DNA of 64,000 bases from Pardosa pseudoannulata (Eukaryota; Arthropoda; Arachnida; Araneae; Lycosidae), in contig CM063510.1 of assembly GCA_032207245.1 (NCBI GenBank), positions 44,393,913 to 44,457,912 on the forward strand, in the 5' to 3' direction. The notes below the pieces were generated by a model that was given only the letters and a program-made list of their open reading frames with translations, was not told the origin of the DNA and ran no database searches. A program made the translations under genes and the position numbers. Positions 9,680 to 20,629 of the stretch are shown one piece after another. Each line of letters begins with the position of its first letter. Within the stretch, counting starts at the first letter, position 1.

Positions 9680-9850
9680 GGTAAACGAAGCTTTTCAAAT
9701 TTAAGAGTGCTAAAAATTTTTATCGGTTTTTAATGACACAAGAAAGACTGGCCTCACTTGTTATTACGGCCAATGAATACGACGTCTTGCATGGAATTCC
9801 AAGATGTTCTAAAAGAATTCAAGGCCCCAAAATTGAGAAAAACAAATATT
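9680..9850 (+). pseudogene. hAT transposase C-terminal (dimerisation) fragment
   Basis: One frame reads GKRSFSNLRVLKIFIGF (from 9680). After a frameshift the next frame continues MTQERLASLVITANEYD (from 9733). This matches the conserved order ERSFS-KLKLIK-RSTM-QERL-LALLSIE at the end of hAT transposases. A frameshift and the missing upstream domain make it a remnant. It sits inside the hAT inverted repeats at 8591-10053. Confidence 0.7.
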
Positions 9851-10061
9851 TAGTTATTTTTAATTTGTTTTTATTGTGTATAATACTTAATAATTATCGT
9901 TTATTTATATTTTATATTAATTTGTTGATAATTTGTTATTTTTGTGCAATAAAATCACATTCCTGAAACTGATGTGTAATAAAATCATATTCGTAAAGTT
10001 ATTAGGTTACAGGACCCTGAGATTTCAACTGCATCTTGTTTAATTCGGCACTGACTAATTC

Positions 10062-10940
10062 TTAGTCTTAGATCTCTAGCAGATCTTCGATAAAATAGTG
10101 TATGACCAAATAGTAAAAACTACAATACTATTGTAAAATTAATGTTACGTTGGCCTAGTGTTTGAGAAAGAAGAAATTAATACTCATTAATAAACACATG
10201 GACAAATATATCTTGATTAAATGATTTTATACAATTAAATAAATGCCTAAGGAATACAACTGGAATCAACTTATCATTTGTAGATATCGAAGACTGCTCT
10301 CGAGTCGGCGTCGCCCCTAAAAAACAATATGGCGAAGAATTTTTCTGAAAAGGTTTTTTCTGCCAGTCGTTCACCTTCTACTCTTCTGGTAACAACCTTG
10401 TCAGCTCAAAAACCTGACTCTCTCGCGGAGAAAAAAAACAGGGGTCCACTCCAGAACGGCGATGCATCAAAATCGCCCAAACCAACGGACACTTCTATTG
10501 GTTGGGAGAAGTCCGAAATTTCTTTCTAGTTCAAACCCGTCCTGTCATTGACGATAATTCACAGGAACAGGTAAAAAAAGCTGAACCGAATGTAACTTTT
10601 TGTTACAACTATGTAACACAATTTTGCAAGAACTAGTATCGTCCTCAGCAACAGCAAAGTGATAGAAAAGAGAAGCGTTTTGTGAATATTTCCCTACTAT
10701 TCAATGTGTTGTAGATTTCGTATTTTATGCTAACTTATAATACTATATTGCCTTAGACCATAGATGGTAAACCTATGGTACGCACGCCACTAGGTGCACG
10801 CGACAGGTATATATTAAATTATTCTAATTCTTTTACATTAACTGAAAACATTAAAAACAACTTATCTCCGAGACTAATAGCTATCAATGGCGGATCCAGA
10901 AACGAGTACGAATGCCGTTATGACACGTTCCATGTTAGAC
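10062..10940. other. no gene seen
   Basis: A 66-codon plus-strand frame at 10329-10529 has no recognisable domain. Sequence near 10757-10800 resembles hAT-type ends (GGTAAACCTATGG) but could not be paired with confidence. Confidence 0.35.
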
Positions 10941-11285
10941 TATGGAAAAAAAAATCTCTTTTTGCAGCTCACATTTTAAGAATTCTTTACAGGAATTATA
11001 AAAAGGAATAAAACAAGAAATACTCTAGGATGCTGCCTTTCGTTAAAAAGAGTATCGAAAAAAAATATATTTAATTTTTAATTATTCATGAGAAATTTCA
11101 TCATATTCTTTTTCAAACATTTAACAAGCATAGTTTTTTTTTTTTTTTTTTTTTTATTTTTTATTTTTTTTTTTAAAGGAGAAATAGTTTTCTAGAGTAT
11201 TGCTGTTCTAGCACATAGTATAACTTTTTTAAAGATTTCTTAAAATGCGAGCCGGCCAGAGAAAATTTTAATTTGCCTATAGGTT
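10941..11285. mobile_element. palindromic MITE family P, copy 1
   Basis: The left arm (AAATCTCTTTTTGCAGCTCA, ATTTTAAGAATTCTT, AATACTCTAGG) matches the reverse complement of the right arm (TTTTCTCTGGCCGGCTCGCA, ATTTTAAGAAATCTT, AATACTCTAG). A long T-run at 11133-11156 lies between the arms. The arms are about 100 bp and diverged. Confidence 0.65.
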
Positions 11286-12003
11286 AACATTAAACTAGAG
11301 AAGTCTAATATGGCAGGTACAACAGGGCCGTCACTAGGTCGTCTATTAGCGCTCGTAGCAGAAAACTGGTCTGTACCCCTATAACCAAATATAGTGAGAA
11401 ACTATATAAAAATGTTTTTTTTCTCTATCATATATTCAAAATGAACTCGAAAAATATTTTCTTAATTTTTAAAATGTTCCTTGTATATTAGTTTTTAATT
11501 TTTTCTTCTATTTTTACCGTATTAATACTTAAATATTTTTTTAACATTCTGGGAGTATTATTTTCTTGATAAACTGAATAGTTTATTTGGGGAAATATGT
11601 TTTATTTAAACGTTGAATTTTCATAAAAAATTGGCGTATTGCTAAATTTAAATTTAGTTTTAACAACATTACTAAATTTAAGATTTAAAACGAAAACCCG
11701 GATTTATATAAAGGCATATTACGATTGTTTGGTAAACATTTTGTAAAAATCTATAAGAAGTTTAGTCTCTAGAAACATTTTAAATAAATAAGAAAATTCG
11801 CAAAAAAAATTTTTTTTGAACACATTGGATTTTATAATAAAATAAATTATTTTTCAAATTCTCCTTATTTGTACTCGAGGTGAATCATCCTCTTTCAGAC
11901 CCCATTTTCCTTACGGTGCGGCGCCCCTATGACTGATGCCGCCTTTGCCACGCCTTAGTTACGGCCCTGAGGTACAGGCCCAACTTAACTTCAGACTCTT
12001 CTT
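11286..12003. other. no gene seen
   Basis: AT-rich sequence with many homopolymer runs; no splice-bounded exon. Confidence 0.4.
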
Positions 12004-12125
12004 GTGCTCCACAAACCTCAATCTCTGGATCGTGCTCCGACAGACTTTTTTCTGTCTCACAAACTTAAAATGACCTTGAAAGAAAAGTCTTTTACGAACC
12101 CTACAAAAGTTTTAGGAGAATGTGA
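12004..12125 (+). pseudogene. mariner-type transposase fragment
   Basis: The frame reads PQSLDRAPTDFFLS then HKLKMTLKEKSF. This resembles the mariner catalytic motif PYSPDLAP-D-FFLFPKLK---KG-RF, which includes the third catalytic residue. The match is one motif long with substitutions in the conserved YSPDL part, so it is only a scrap of a dead element. Confidence 0.5.
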
Positions 12126-12231
12126 CTATAGACAACATCCCAGAATGTGTGGTCTAGGACAACAGTCGCAAGATGGTGGTCCATGGAGAAATTTTTTATG
12201 TTCAGCAGTTAAAACGGATGATTTATTGTAA

Positions 12232-13970
12232 GCTGCAACATAGTGACTGACAGGTTTTTTATGTTTATTACTTAAGAAGATTGTATAAGGTTATAAGAAG
12301 ATTTTAGGAATGGAAATATATGGATAAAAGATCCATTTGTAGATGACATCGAAGAAAGCAAGTTAAAAATGAATGAAAAGATAGCCTCGTCGATCTATCT
12401 AGCGACTTAACACATTGTGTAAGGGTACATTTCGTAGCGGAATTGTATTGGGAGCGGGCGTTTTGCACCTAAATTTAGTTATTCAGTTAAATTTCAATAG
12501 ATCGAAAATTACTTAATTTTACTTCAGCCACATCGACTGATGTAAAAACTAGTTTTTATTTGTCTAAATTTTCCCAGAATCTATGTAGTAGGCAAGAACA
12601 TTCGGCTTCGTTTTCCGGTATATACCATTATTTTTGTACCCACTAACAAATCATGTTGCTACACTAACCCGTATTAGTACGTGTCCCGCGCTCAAGTTCA
12701 ATCGTCAGAAAACGTACTAGTACGTGTCCCGCATACAATGTCTTAACATTTCATTAAACACATTTTCATCTGTCACAGCAATTAAAACTTGATATCGCTC
12801 TTAGTTTGAAATAAATACAGTTCTCCGTCTTGCAGTGACGACGTTGGAGCCAAAACTCCCCATACGGATGGTCGATAAGCAAGAAAATATATCATACGAA
12901 ATATGTGTAATGCATAAATAAAGATTTTTTTCTTAAATTACGGAATAACTTTTTTACTTTTAATATGTGCATTTTGTATCAATAAAAATAAAAGTTTCTG
13001 GTTATTATTCAATAAATATATTTACTGTCTTTTTATTTTAAATTCGTGCAATGGGTGGTCTGCCAAATAAAAATTATGTATGTAGTGGTCCTTAAAGTTT
13101 TAAATTTTGGCGACCACTAGTCTAGGAGTCCTTCTAAAATTGGAAGAAATATTGGGAATGGTGTTATTGTCAGTAAATATTATATTGAAGGGAGCAGTAC
13201 TTAAAATGCTGTAAAAGTAGTAATACAGATATAGCAAAAGTTCGGTCTTATGTTGAACACACTGGGTATACGTACTAAAATTTTTATGGCATGCCAACTA
13301 CGTTGCGAGACAAATATTTTCTTAAAGCTCCTGAGTACAGCAGTTCAGTTAGTTGAAATCACTTATCTCTATATTAGCGAAGTAAATATCAACGAATGAT
13401 ACATTGCTGTTCATGCGATTAATTTATAGAAAAAATAGTAGATTCAGACAGGATTAAATAACAAAATTCCCAGACATTAATAAAAACCAGAGATTTACTT
13501 TACAACAGCTCATTCTGTATGACTTCTATCACACAATCAACTGATAATTGTTGGCCAGCACATAAAAAGTATTAAGACCCACTTCTACAACACTTCTGTT
13601 TATAGATTTGAAATCTGGCATACATCTATTAGTATGCTCGGATTTGTTTTCTGCAACATCATACTCGTGATGTAAACAAGTCACTGTAAGCACCTTTACT
13701 TTGATCGGAAATTGTGGGATTGTGTAAAATGTACATAATTGTTAGACGTATTTTCGAGTAAAGACTCATTTGATAATTAAGATGAATTATTATGTAGAAC
13801 TAAAATTTTTAATGATTGTCCTACTGTAAAATTAAGAAAATTTTTCAGTTGTCAACTACAAAAGCATTATTAAAATTATTTTTCATTCATTATTCATAAA
13901 TCATTACTAGCACTTTTACTCTTAAGGAGAATTTGAATCTGCCATTTTCAATTCCTTTTGCTCAATATTA
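12232..13970. other. no gene seen
   Basis: AT-rich DNA. A short direct repeat TAGTACGTGTCCCGC occurs at about 12675 and 12719. Near 13090-13125 a string GGCGACCACTAGTCTAG resembles a hAT element end. Confidence 0.35.
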
Positions 13971-13974
13971 TCCA

Positions 13975-14300
13975 AAGGAAAAAATAAAATTCCCTCTGGT
14001 CAGCTGGTATTTTAAGAAATTATTTAAAAATATACACCCAATGATAGAACAACAAATCCTCTAGGATGCTATTTTCCCTTCTTGAATTTATTTCTGTTAA
14101 ATGTTCTAATTTGAAATAGAAAAAAAAGAGCATACCGAAATTTCACAAATAATTTAAAACTAAATATATTTTTCTTGGTGTGTTTATTTTAAAGGGAAAG
14201 ATAACATCCGAGATAATTTACTGTTCTACTACTTTGTATAACTTTTTAAAAGAATTCTTAAAAAGCAAGTTGTCTAAAGAGAATTTTATTTTACCCATAC
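13975..14300. mobile_element. palindromic MITE family P, copy 2
   Basis: The left arm (AAAATAAAATTCCCTCTGGT, TATTTTAAGAAATTATTT, AGAACAACAAAT) is inverted in the right arm (minus-strand AAAATAAAATTCTCTTTAGA, TTTTTAAGAATTCTTTT, AGAACAGTAAAT). The arms are about 110 bp. Copies also lie at 5185-5310 (one arm) and 10941-11285. Confidence 0.7.
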
Positions 14301-14836
14301 GTTAACATGGAACGAGAGGAAACCAATACAGGCACAGATCCAGTTTAAACTAAATAACGAGACAAGTGCTGTCAATTTGAAGGATTTTCGAAAATGAGCG
14401 TTGCGATTTTATTCATATAATTAAGCCTTTTAAATTAGTATAAAGTCATTCTAAATTAAAATATTCAACCATTTCTTTATACAAAAGTACATTAACTATT
14501 TCATATTTTTGATTTTATTTATGCACAACGTTCATTTTTCTTAGTAAGGAAAACTCCCCAGTTTTTTTAGTAAAGAGTCAAGCATTTCTAAACCACCATA
14601 TCGTCTCTCGAATGCCTTTGAACCCGTTACTCCTCCCTCTAGAAAATTATAGTTTTCGGTACTGAACAGGATCAGGGAACAGGTCTAACAGGTTGGTTAA
14701 CCACCAAAGAAGCACTTAGGTCGATGGTTTTAAGTACAGAATCCACGGATAAGAATTTCAATCTTTCTACTTCCATGCATATTCGTAGCTAAGAAAACCA
14801 GGGTTTGCAAGTTCTATGTCAACTGTGGGTCAGGAG

Positions 14837-15098
14837 ATCTGCAGCAGGGGTCGTCAAAAATTTTAGCAATTTCTATTATTGTATTATATTTTTCAAGATT
14901 GTTATTTAATTTTCAGATTGTTCTGTCTAAAATTAAAGTTAATGGCCTAAAACTGCAATAGTATATTGCAAAACAAGTGCAATTAACTGAAGTTTCACTC
15001 ATACGCGTGTTGGATTTGCGCATTACTTATGGGGTCCCACAAAATTTCCGTGAACATTATGGGGTCTTTACACTAAAAAGTTTAAGAAACCCTATTCT
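14837..15098. mobile_element. possible hAT-type MITE
   Basis: The left boundary CAGGGGTCGTCAAAAATTTT and right boundary AAAAAGTTTAAGAAACCCTA are partial inverse complements, in the style of hAT elements. No ORF and no convincing 8-bp duplication. Confidence 0.35.
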
Positions 15099-15099
15099 A

Positions 15100-16149
15100 T
15101 GTGGTAATTTTTTACTATGACACATACTCAAACACATCAGGAGGGCATACTAGAATTTAGTTTCCAGAAGGGGGTGGGTGGAGATTCTCAAATTAAACCA
15201 AGCTACTCTTGAAATTTCACAATTTTTCATTTAACCTAAAAACATAAAATTTAGTAAAAACAAATAAGAACATTTAACAATGAGCCAGAATGAAGAAAGA
15301 CAATATAATTCTGAAATATTAAAGTAAATAGAAAATACTGATAGTGGAAACAGAAGATTGTATAAAAAACAAGAAAGTCTCTTCTTTTGCACTAGATGAA
15401 AACTCCGAAAATATTCAAGAAGTTGGAAGTTCTGCTAAACAGTCATTACATAAAGGAAAGAAAAAGAAGTTACTGCTTTCGAATTTAGAATTTCCATTTG
15501 CAAATGTAAGAAAAACAGTTAACAGTTTTATTTGTTATAATAATAACAAATACACATAGGTATGATATAGGTCGATGATTTTCCCAGAATTTTATAATTG
15601 TTATAACTTCTAAGGATGATGAAGACTTATACAAACTTGGTACAAAACATGATATTTTAAATCGCTTGTACACAAGGAATAATTTATGGTTTGTAAAGAA
15701 GCTTTTATTTCAGTCAGTGTTTGTTACAATGAATGAATGATCTTTTAGAGAATGTGCTCATAAGAAATTCACCTTAGGTGGTCAAGAATTTCAATATTTC
15801 AGATGTAGAAGCTATTGATATGAGTCACTGAAAATTTAAAATAGAAGACCCTATGTAAATCAAAATGTCACGGTAGCTCTTTATGTTAAAATAAATAATA
15901 TGTTTAAAATATAAAAACGTCACATTCGCAAAGCAATTTGCTTGTATTTTTATTTCCGCATTAAGGTGTTTGTAATGTAATTTCTTTGAAGTAATTTAGT
16001 AAGATTGTTTTGTATAGTAGAAATCATTATCACAAAACATTTTTTTCATCAGCCAAATTACTTTGATAAAAAATGTTAACACATCTAAATTCACTTTGCA
16101 TGATATAAAACATGATTTTAATAAATTATAATTAAATAATCCCAATAAC
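15100..16149. other. no gene seen
   Basis: A 71-codon frame at 15344-15559 is Lys/Ser/Asn-rich without a recognisable domain or splice context. Otherwise AT-rich spacer. Confidence 0.35.
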
Positions 16150-16151
16150 TA

Positions 16152-17012
16152 CAGGGTGTTTTAAAAATGACCGGTATATTTGAAAATTCAATAAAAAATA
16201 AACGGACAGTGATAGAAATTCACAGTTTATTGCAATATGCTTGGGACAATAGTAAATTTTCAGGCAGACATTCAAAATTAGTTACACTGTTTCCCAACAG
16301 ATGGCTCTGCAATCTGGAAAAAATCTAAACTACGATATTTTCCAGATATTTACCAGGCTCAGCAATAATATGGCTTAATCTCACAGAAACCGTGGCGGTA
16401 CACCTGGTCTTTTAAAAGTCCCCACAGAATCATATCGTAATTTAGATTTTTATCCTGAATTTCAAAAATGACAGGTATATTTGAAAAATCAATAAAAACT
16501 AAACTGACAGTGATAGAAATACACAGTTTATTGCAATATGCTTGGGACAATAGTAAATTTTCAGGCAGACAAACTTACAAAATTAGTTACAATATTCGAC
16601 AACAGATGGCGCTGCATTCAGGATAAAAATCTAAATTACGATATGATTCTGTGGGGACTTTTAAAAGTCCAGGTGTACCGCCAGTAAACTCCAGAGACAA
16701 TTGAATAACTGAAACAGTCTTCTGCATGTGAAGCTATCCCGGCTGAGACGTCTACACGGGTTTTTGATCATTTCATTCTAAGAATAAGCCATATTATTGC
16801 TGAGCCTGGTAAATATCTGGAAAATATCGTAGTTTAGATTTTTTCCAGATTGCAGAGCCATCTGTTGGGAAACAGTGTAACTAATTTTGAATTTGTCTGC
16901 CTGAAAATTTACTATTGTCCCAAGCATATTGCAATAAACTGTGTATTTCTATCACTGTCAGTTTAGTTTTTATTGATTTTTCAAATATACCTGTCATTTT
17001 TGAAATACCCTC
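16152..17012. mobile_element. mariner/IS630-superfamily element with inverted internal duplication
   Basis: The ends are AGGGTGTTTTAAAAATGACC and, on the minus strand, AGGGTATTTCAAAAATGACA, flanked by TA at 16150-16151 and 17013-17014. The roughly 200-bp terminal region (with TTATTGCAATATGCTTGGGA) occurs three times: plus from 16152, plus again from about 16465, and minus up to 17012. A transposase C-terminal segment reading QDKNLNYDMILWGLLK occurs on both strands (minus near 16390-16460, plus near 16618-16670). The plus copy continues with VFDHFILRISHIIAEPGKYL. Both are interrupted by stops. Confidence 0.75.
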
Positions 17013-17014
17013 TA

Positions 17015-18630
17015 ATATTCAAAAAAATATTATAACATTGAGCAAAGAACACTGGAAGTTATTAATAAAAACTAGTTAAGGTAATAAATTCCCACAAATT
17101 TCAACTTTTAGGCTTTTAAATCTGTTTTTGTTTTGTCTCTACGGCATTTTAAAGAAAAGTTGCAGCTTACTAAACATTAATGACAGCTGTCAAAACAAAA
17201 CGGAAGTAGCGACTTCGGAGCCGGAAGTTGTGAATTTTTTGGACAATACATTTTTAAATTTTCATGAAGATTAGTTTAAACATTTTTCTAGTATTTTTAA
17301 TAATTAGCAACTTTGCAATTAGAAAGTTTTGAAGCAAGAAAGTGTGGAGAATTTTAAACATGTATTTTAATTTTTTAACTTTTAACAGTTAAAGCTGCTT
17401 TCATAAACTTCAAATGCGTTTTTCTCAGAAAGGTATTTTTAATAAAATGTTGAAACTTGAAATGTGATTTCTCAAAAAGTTCTTAAAATATTTTATTGAA
17501 AAGTATTATGGAGGCTTTTGATAGTATTTACTAGTGAATGACCTAAAAGCTTTAAATGTGGATAATTTTTAATGATGTTACACTCATAGTTAGATATAAA
17601 GGTAATGAAAATTCGTTAATGGGTATGATTTTGAAGGAAAATTTTTTTTTACCAAATGTAAATTAAGCAAAGATTTTAGGTGATTCACTAGTCCAGTGTA
17701 TAAGAAAGTGCGTTGCAACAAAAAATATTGAAATAATTTAATTTATTAAAAAATTAGACCTTTTGAAAAAACCCGATTTTTTTACTAAATTTTCTTCATT
17801 TATTAGAAATTTTATAAAAACTTTTCCAGGAATAATTTTTTTAAGTGCAATTCTCTATGGTAATATAAAAAATAAATCTAAAAATGTAAAAACATGAACT
17901 AGTTTCTACGTTTAAAGAAAAAAGTTCTCCGAACGTTGACGGATACCTTAACCAATTAAAGGACTTATCCCAAATCAACCTGAAAATAAAATCAGCTGAT
18001 TTTTTACATCTTTCATTAAGAAAATGAATCATCAACCTATTCCGTTGCTATGCCAACGCATACAGGTTGACGTGTGATAAAGTCATTAGAGTGCGTTTTC
18101 CCGTTCATAAGTGGAAAATAAAGATTATGTTTAAAATATTATAAAAAAAATTATTTAAAAATATGCTAAAAGGTAAAAAATATTTCTTTTTTTTTTTTTC
18201 AAATCACAAAATTTGTTTGTAGCATGACAGCAATATTGTGCTTAACAGATGTAACTGAAAATTGTTCTTACACATCTTAATATTTTTAAATTCATGCCCC
18301 TGGAAACTGTAATCAGGAAAGATTGAGTACACCTTCCCAAGTTGGTATGATATTTATGGGCACCTGGATCAAAGATTGAATCCCACATAATGACGGGAAA
18401 AAATAATAACGTCAAAGAAGTGCTCATGAGAATAAAAAAGCAGTAGTTGAAAATAGTCTTAAAATAAATACAAATTTAAAGATGAAGCCAGAAAAAAGGT
18501 TAATTTACTAATTCTTAACTGAAATGATTAAAAACTTAAGATGGATGATTGAAGAGTAAGAAAAAAATGAAATGGTTTATTCCTAGGATCGTAAAAGAAT
18601 TTTAGAAGATAACTTAAAATATAAAAATAA
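17015..18630. other. no gene seen
   Basis: AT-rich sequence with homopolymer runs. Minus-strand frames near 17841-18035 and 18242-18427 lack recognisable domains or splice signals. Confidence 0.35.
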
Positions 18631-18636
18631 TAGATG

Positions 18637-19147
18637 CGACGGGTCTACTTAAGAATTGGGTTCCACTTAGCAATTTGGCGAAAATATTGGCAATATTTAC
18701 AAAAACACAAAGGTAATCCATCCAAACATTATATTTCTTGCTTTTTCTGCCGACTTTAATTAATGCAGAGTGCGCCATCGTAATAGAATTATATACTCTT
18801 ACTTAATTAAAGAAAACGACTTAAAAACCAGACATTTATATTTATGGGCAATTGATCCCTTAACAGTTTACAAACGCCACAGCTCCAAATTATTAGATTA
18901 ATGGTTCCATTAATCTAACAATTAATGGAACCATTAATGGTTTGTTATATCTAATTTTTTGAGCATTGCGCACTTTTATTATATAAAAAAAGAGTTACAC
19001 AAGGAGAGCTGGATGCAAATATTATATAAATTATAATATAGATACAGATTGTTTGGACACGGTGAGATCAGGCGAAAATATTAGGCGACCATACTCAAAC
19101 CATTATCGCCAAGTTGGCGGGGGAACCACATTCTTAAGTCAACCCGA
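18637..19147. mobile_element. MITE of about 510 bp, family unknown
   Basis: The left end CGACGGGTCTACTTAAGAAT with GGGTTCC and AATTTGGCG is the inverse complement of the right end CGCCAAGTTGG, GGAACC and ATTCTTAAGTCAACCCG, giving arms of about 45 bp. The interior includes a small perfect inverted motif, CCATTAATTGTTAGATTAATG-like, near 18900-18940. No ORF. Confidence 0.6.
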
Positions 19148-19381
19148 TGGGACGGTTATAAGTGAAGAATAAAAAGTAATTAAGGTGAATTAAATTATTG
19201 TCAACTAATTACTGTTAGCAAGGTGGATCGAGGCCTCCTTTTATTCGATTGTGGTCTTAGCAGGTCACTCTACGATGATTTCATTAGGTAAGGAATACAT
19301 AATTCTATAAAATTAGTTAGAGGTTTTAATACATTGTTGCATGATAGTTAAATTATCTAGGTCTTAACGGATAATGTCATT

Positions 19382-19690
19382 TTGTAGGTACCGGTGGGCT
19401 TTAACGATCCTACGAAGAATCTTATTTTGACAGGATTGGGCAGCAAATGACCAGACCGGATCTGAAAAGCGAAATCCGAAGATCATGCATTCTAACATTA
19501 ATTGAGTTTTTTAAGTTATTTAAATGTATCCGTCAAGTTAATTTCTTATCATTGGCAATTCCAAGATATTTAACTGAATTCTCCAAGGAAACAGACTGAT
19601 CGTGCACATACAACCGGGAGGGGCTCTTATAAGTTTTAGTTAAAGTACATTGTGTAACATTTACTAGAATTAATTTGAATGATTGAGTAT
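19382..19690 (-). pseudogene. non-LTR retrotransposon (Jockey/CR1-like) reverse transcriptase fragment
   Basis: Minus-strand frames read VHDQSVSLENSVKYLGIAND, KKLT, then after a stop RIHLNNLKNSINVRM, and in a shifted frame DPVWSFAAQSCQNKILRRIV. This order, with the KYLG motif, a linker and then the VW-AAQ--NKILR segment, is typical of the thumb region of Jockey-clade reverse transcriptases. Stops and frameshifts show decay. The catalytic FADD part and the 3' end are absent. Confidence 0.7.
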
Positions 19691-19699
19691 AATAACAGT

Positions 19700-20264
19700 A
19701 ATCGTATTACAAGACCGCCAAAAATTCTTTAGCTTTCAAAGATAGGAATTTAAAAATGCTAAATGTGTAAATAAATTTTTTTCAATTGTTTCTGCTACGC
19801 ACAATTCTTTTTCAATGCAATAAACAGTTATACTTGATAGAAATTTTTGTTTTATTTTTAACATTTTTTGCTATAAAATAAAAGCCTTTCTTGAAAAATA
19901 TTTTTTTATATAATTTTATTTTTTAATTCTTAGTATTTTAAAACAATGCAGTTACATGTCAAATGTTAGTTAAAAAAAATCGATTCAGGTTAAAAAGTCA
20001 ACAATTTTCCAAGCTGACTGATTTCTGTACCGAACAGATATTTTGGGAAAAAAAAAAAAGTGATCCACTGTAATATTTTTCGGACAAATCAAATGCTAAA
20101 TTCTACAGTTCAATTATAAAAAGTCAAAATTTTTATATGCAAAATTTGTAGTGCACAGATAAACGGCAATGCAAGTTCAATAAAAACTTAAGGGAAAAAT
20201 GAGAGAGAGAGAGATTTTTATTTTTAAATCAAAATTATCTTAGAAATCTCATCAAGTAGAGAGC
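19700..20264. other. no gene seen
   Basis: AT-rich spacer. A short GA microsatellite (GAGAGAGAGAGA) lies at about 20201-20213. Confidence 0.4.
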
Positions 20265-20332
20265 GCCACAGAGAAGCGAGATTTACAGGCAAAGTACCTT
20301 TACTTTGCCTGTAAATGTCCCTTCTCAGTGGC
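20265..20332. other. long hairpin, 68 nt
   Basis: A perfect 15-bp stem (TTTACAGGCAAAGTA with TACTTTGCCTGTAAA) sits under a very small loop. An outer 12-bp stem (GCCACAGAGAAG with CTTCTCAGTGGC, one mismatch) is separated from it by a 5-nt symmetric internal loop. The size is near that of a microRNA precursor, but the loop is smaller than usual. It could equally be a tiny palindromic transposon remnant. Confidence 0.6.
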
Positions 20333-20629
20333 TAACTTGTGTAGAACACTGGCTGCGTAAAACATAATAAAATAATAAATTAAAAAATTTTGATAGTTTT
20401 AGATATGCAGTAATTTATTATCATGAGACTTTAATTGTAAGATTTATAAAAAAAACAGAGAACAAAGCAATTTAAATATGAAGTTTCTAAAAAAAGCAAT
20501 AATAAACTCTTTTCAAAAAAAAAAAAAAAAAAAAAATAATGCCACCTAGGTTAAATTTTTTTTGATAAACATATAACATAAAATAAATGAAAAATAAAAA
20601 ACTATTTCGGTTTAATAATAAAGAAGACT

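Larger units (their letters stand above)
8591..10053. mobile_element. hAT transposon remnant interrupted by a Tc1 derivative
   Basis: A 13-bp terminal inverted repeat CAGTGCCGAATTA begins at 8591; its reverse complement (TAATTCGGCACTG) ends at 10053. Flanking 8-bp sequences ACTAAACC (8583-8590) and ACTAATTC (10054-10061) agree at 6 of 8 positions, fitting a decayed hAT target-site duplication. A hAT transposase C-terminal fragment lies inside at 9680-9850. The Tc1 derivative at 8982-9597 is inserted within it. Confidence 0.75.

Noticed and set aside
10757..13124. Possible 2.4-kb hAT element with ends GGTAAACCTATGG and GGCGACCACTAGTCTAG
   Set aside because: The ends pair poorly, no 8-bp duplication could be matched, and no hAT coding remains inside.
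15344..15559. 71-codon Lys/Ser-rich plus-strand ORF
   Set aside because: No homology recognised, no splice context, and upstream frames contain many stops.
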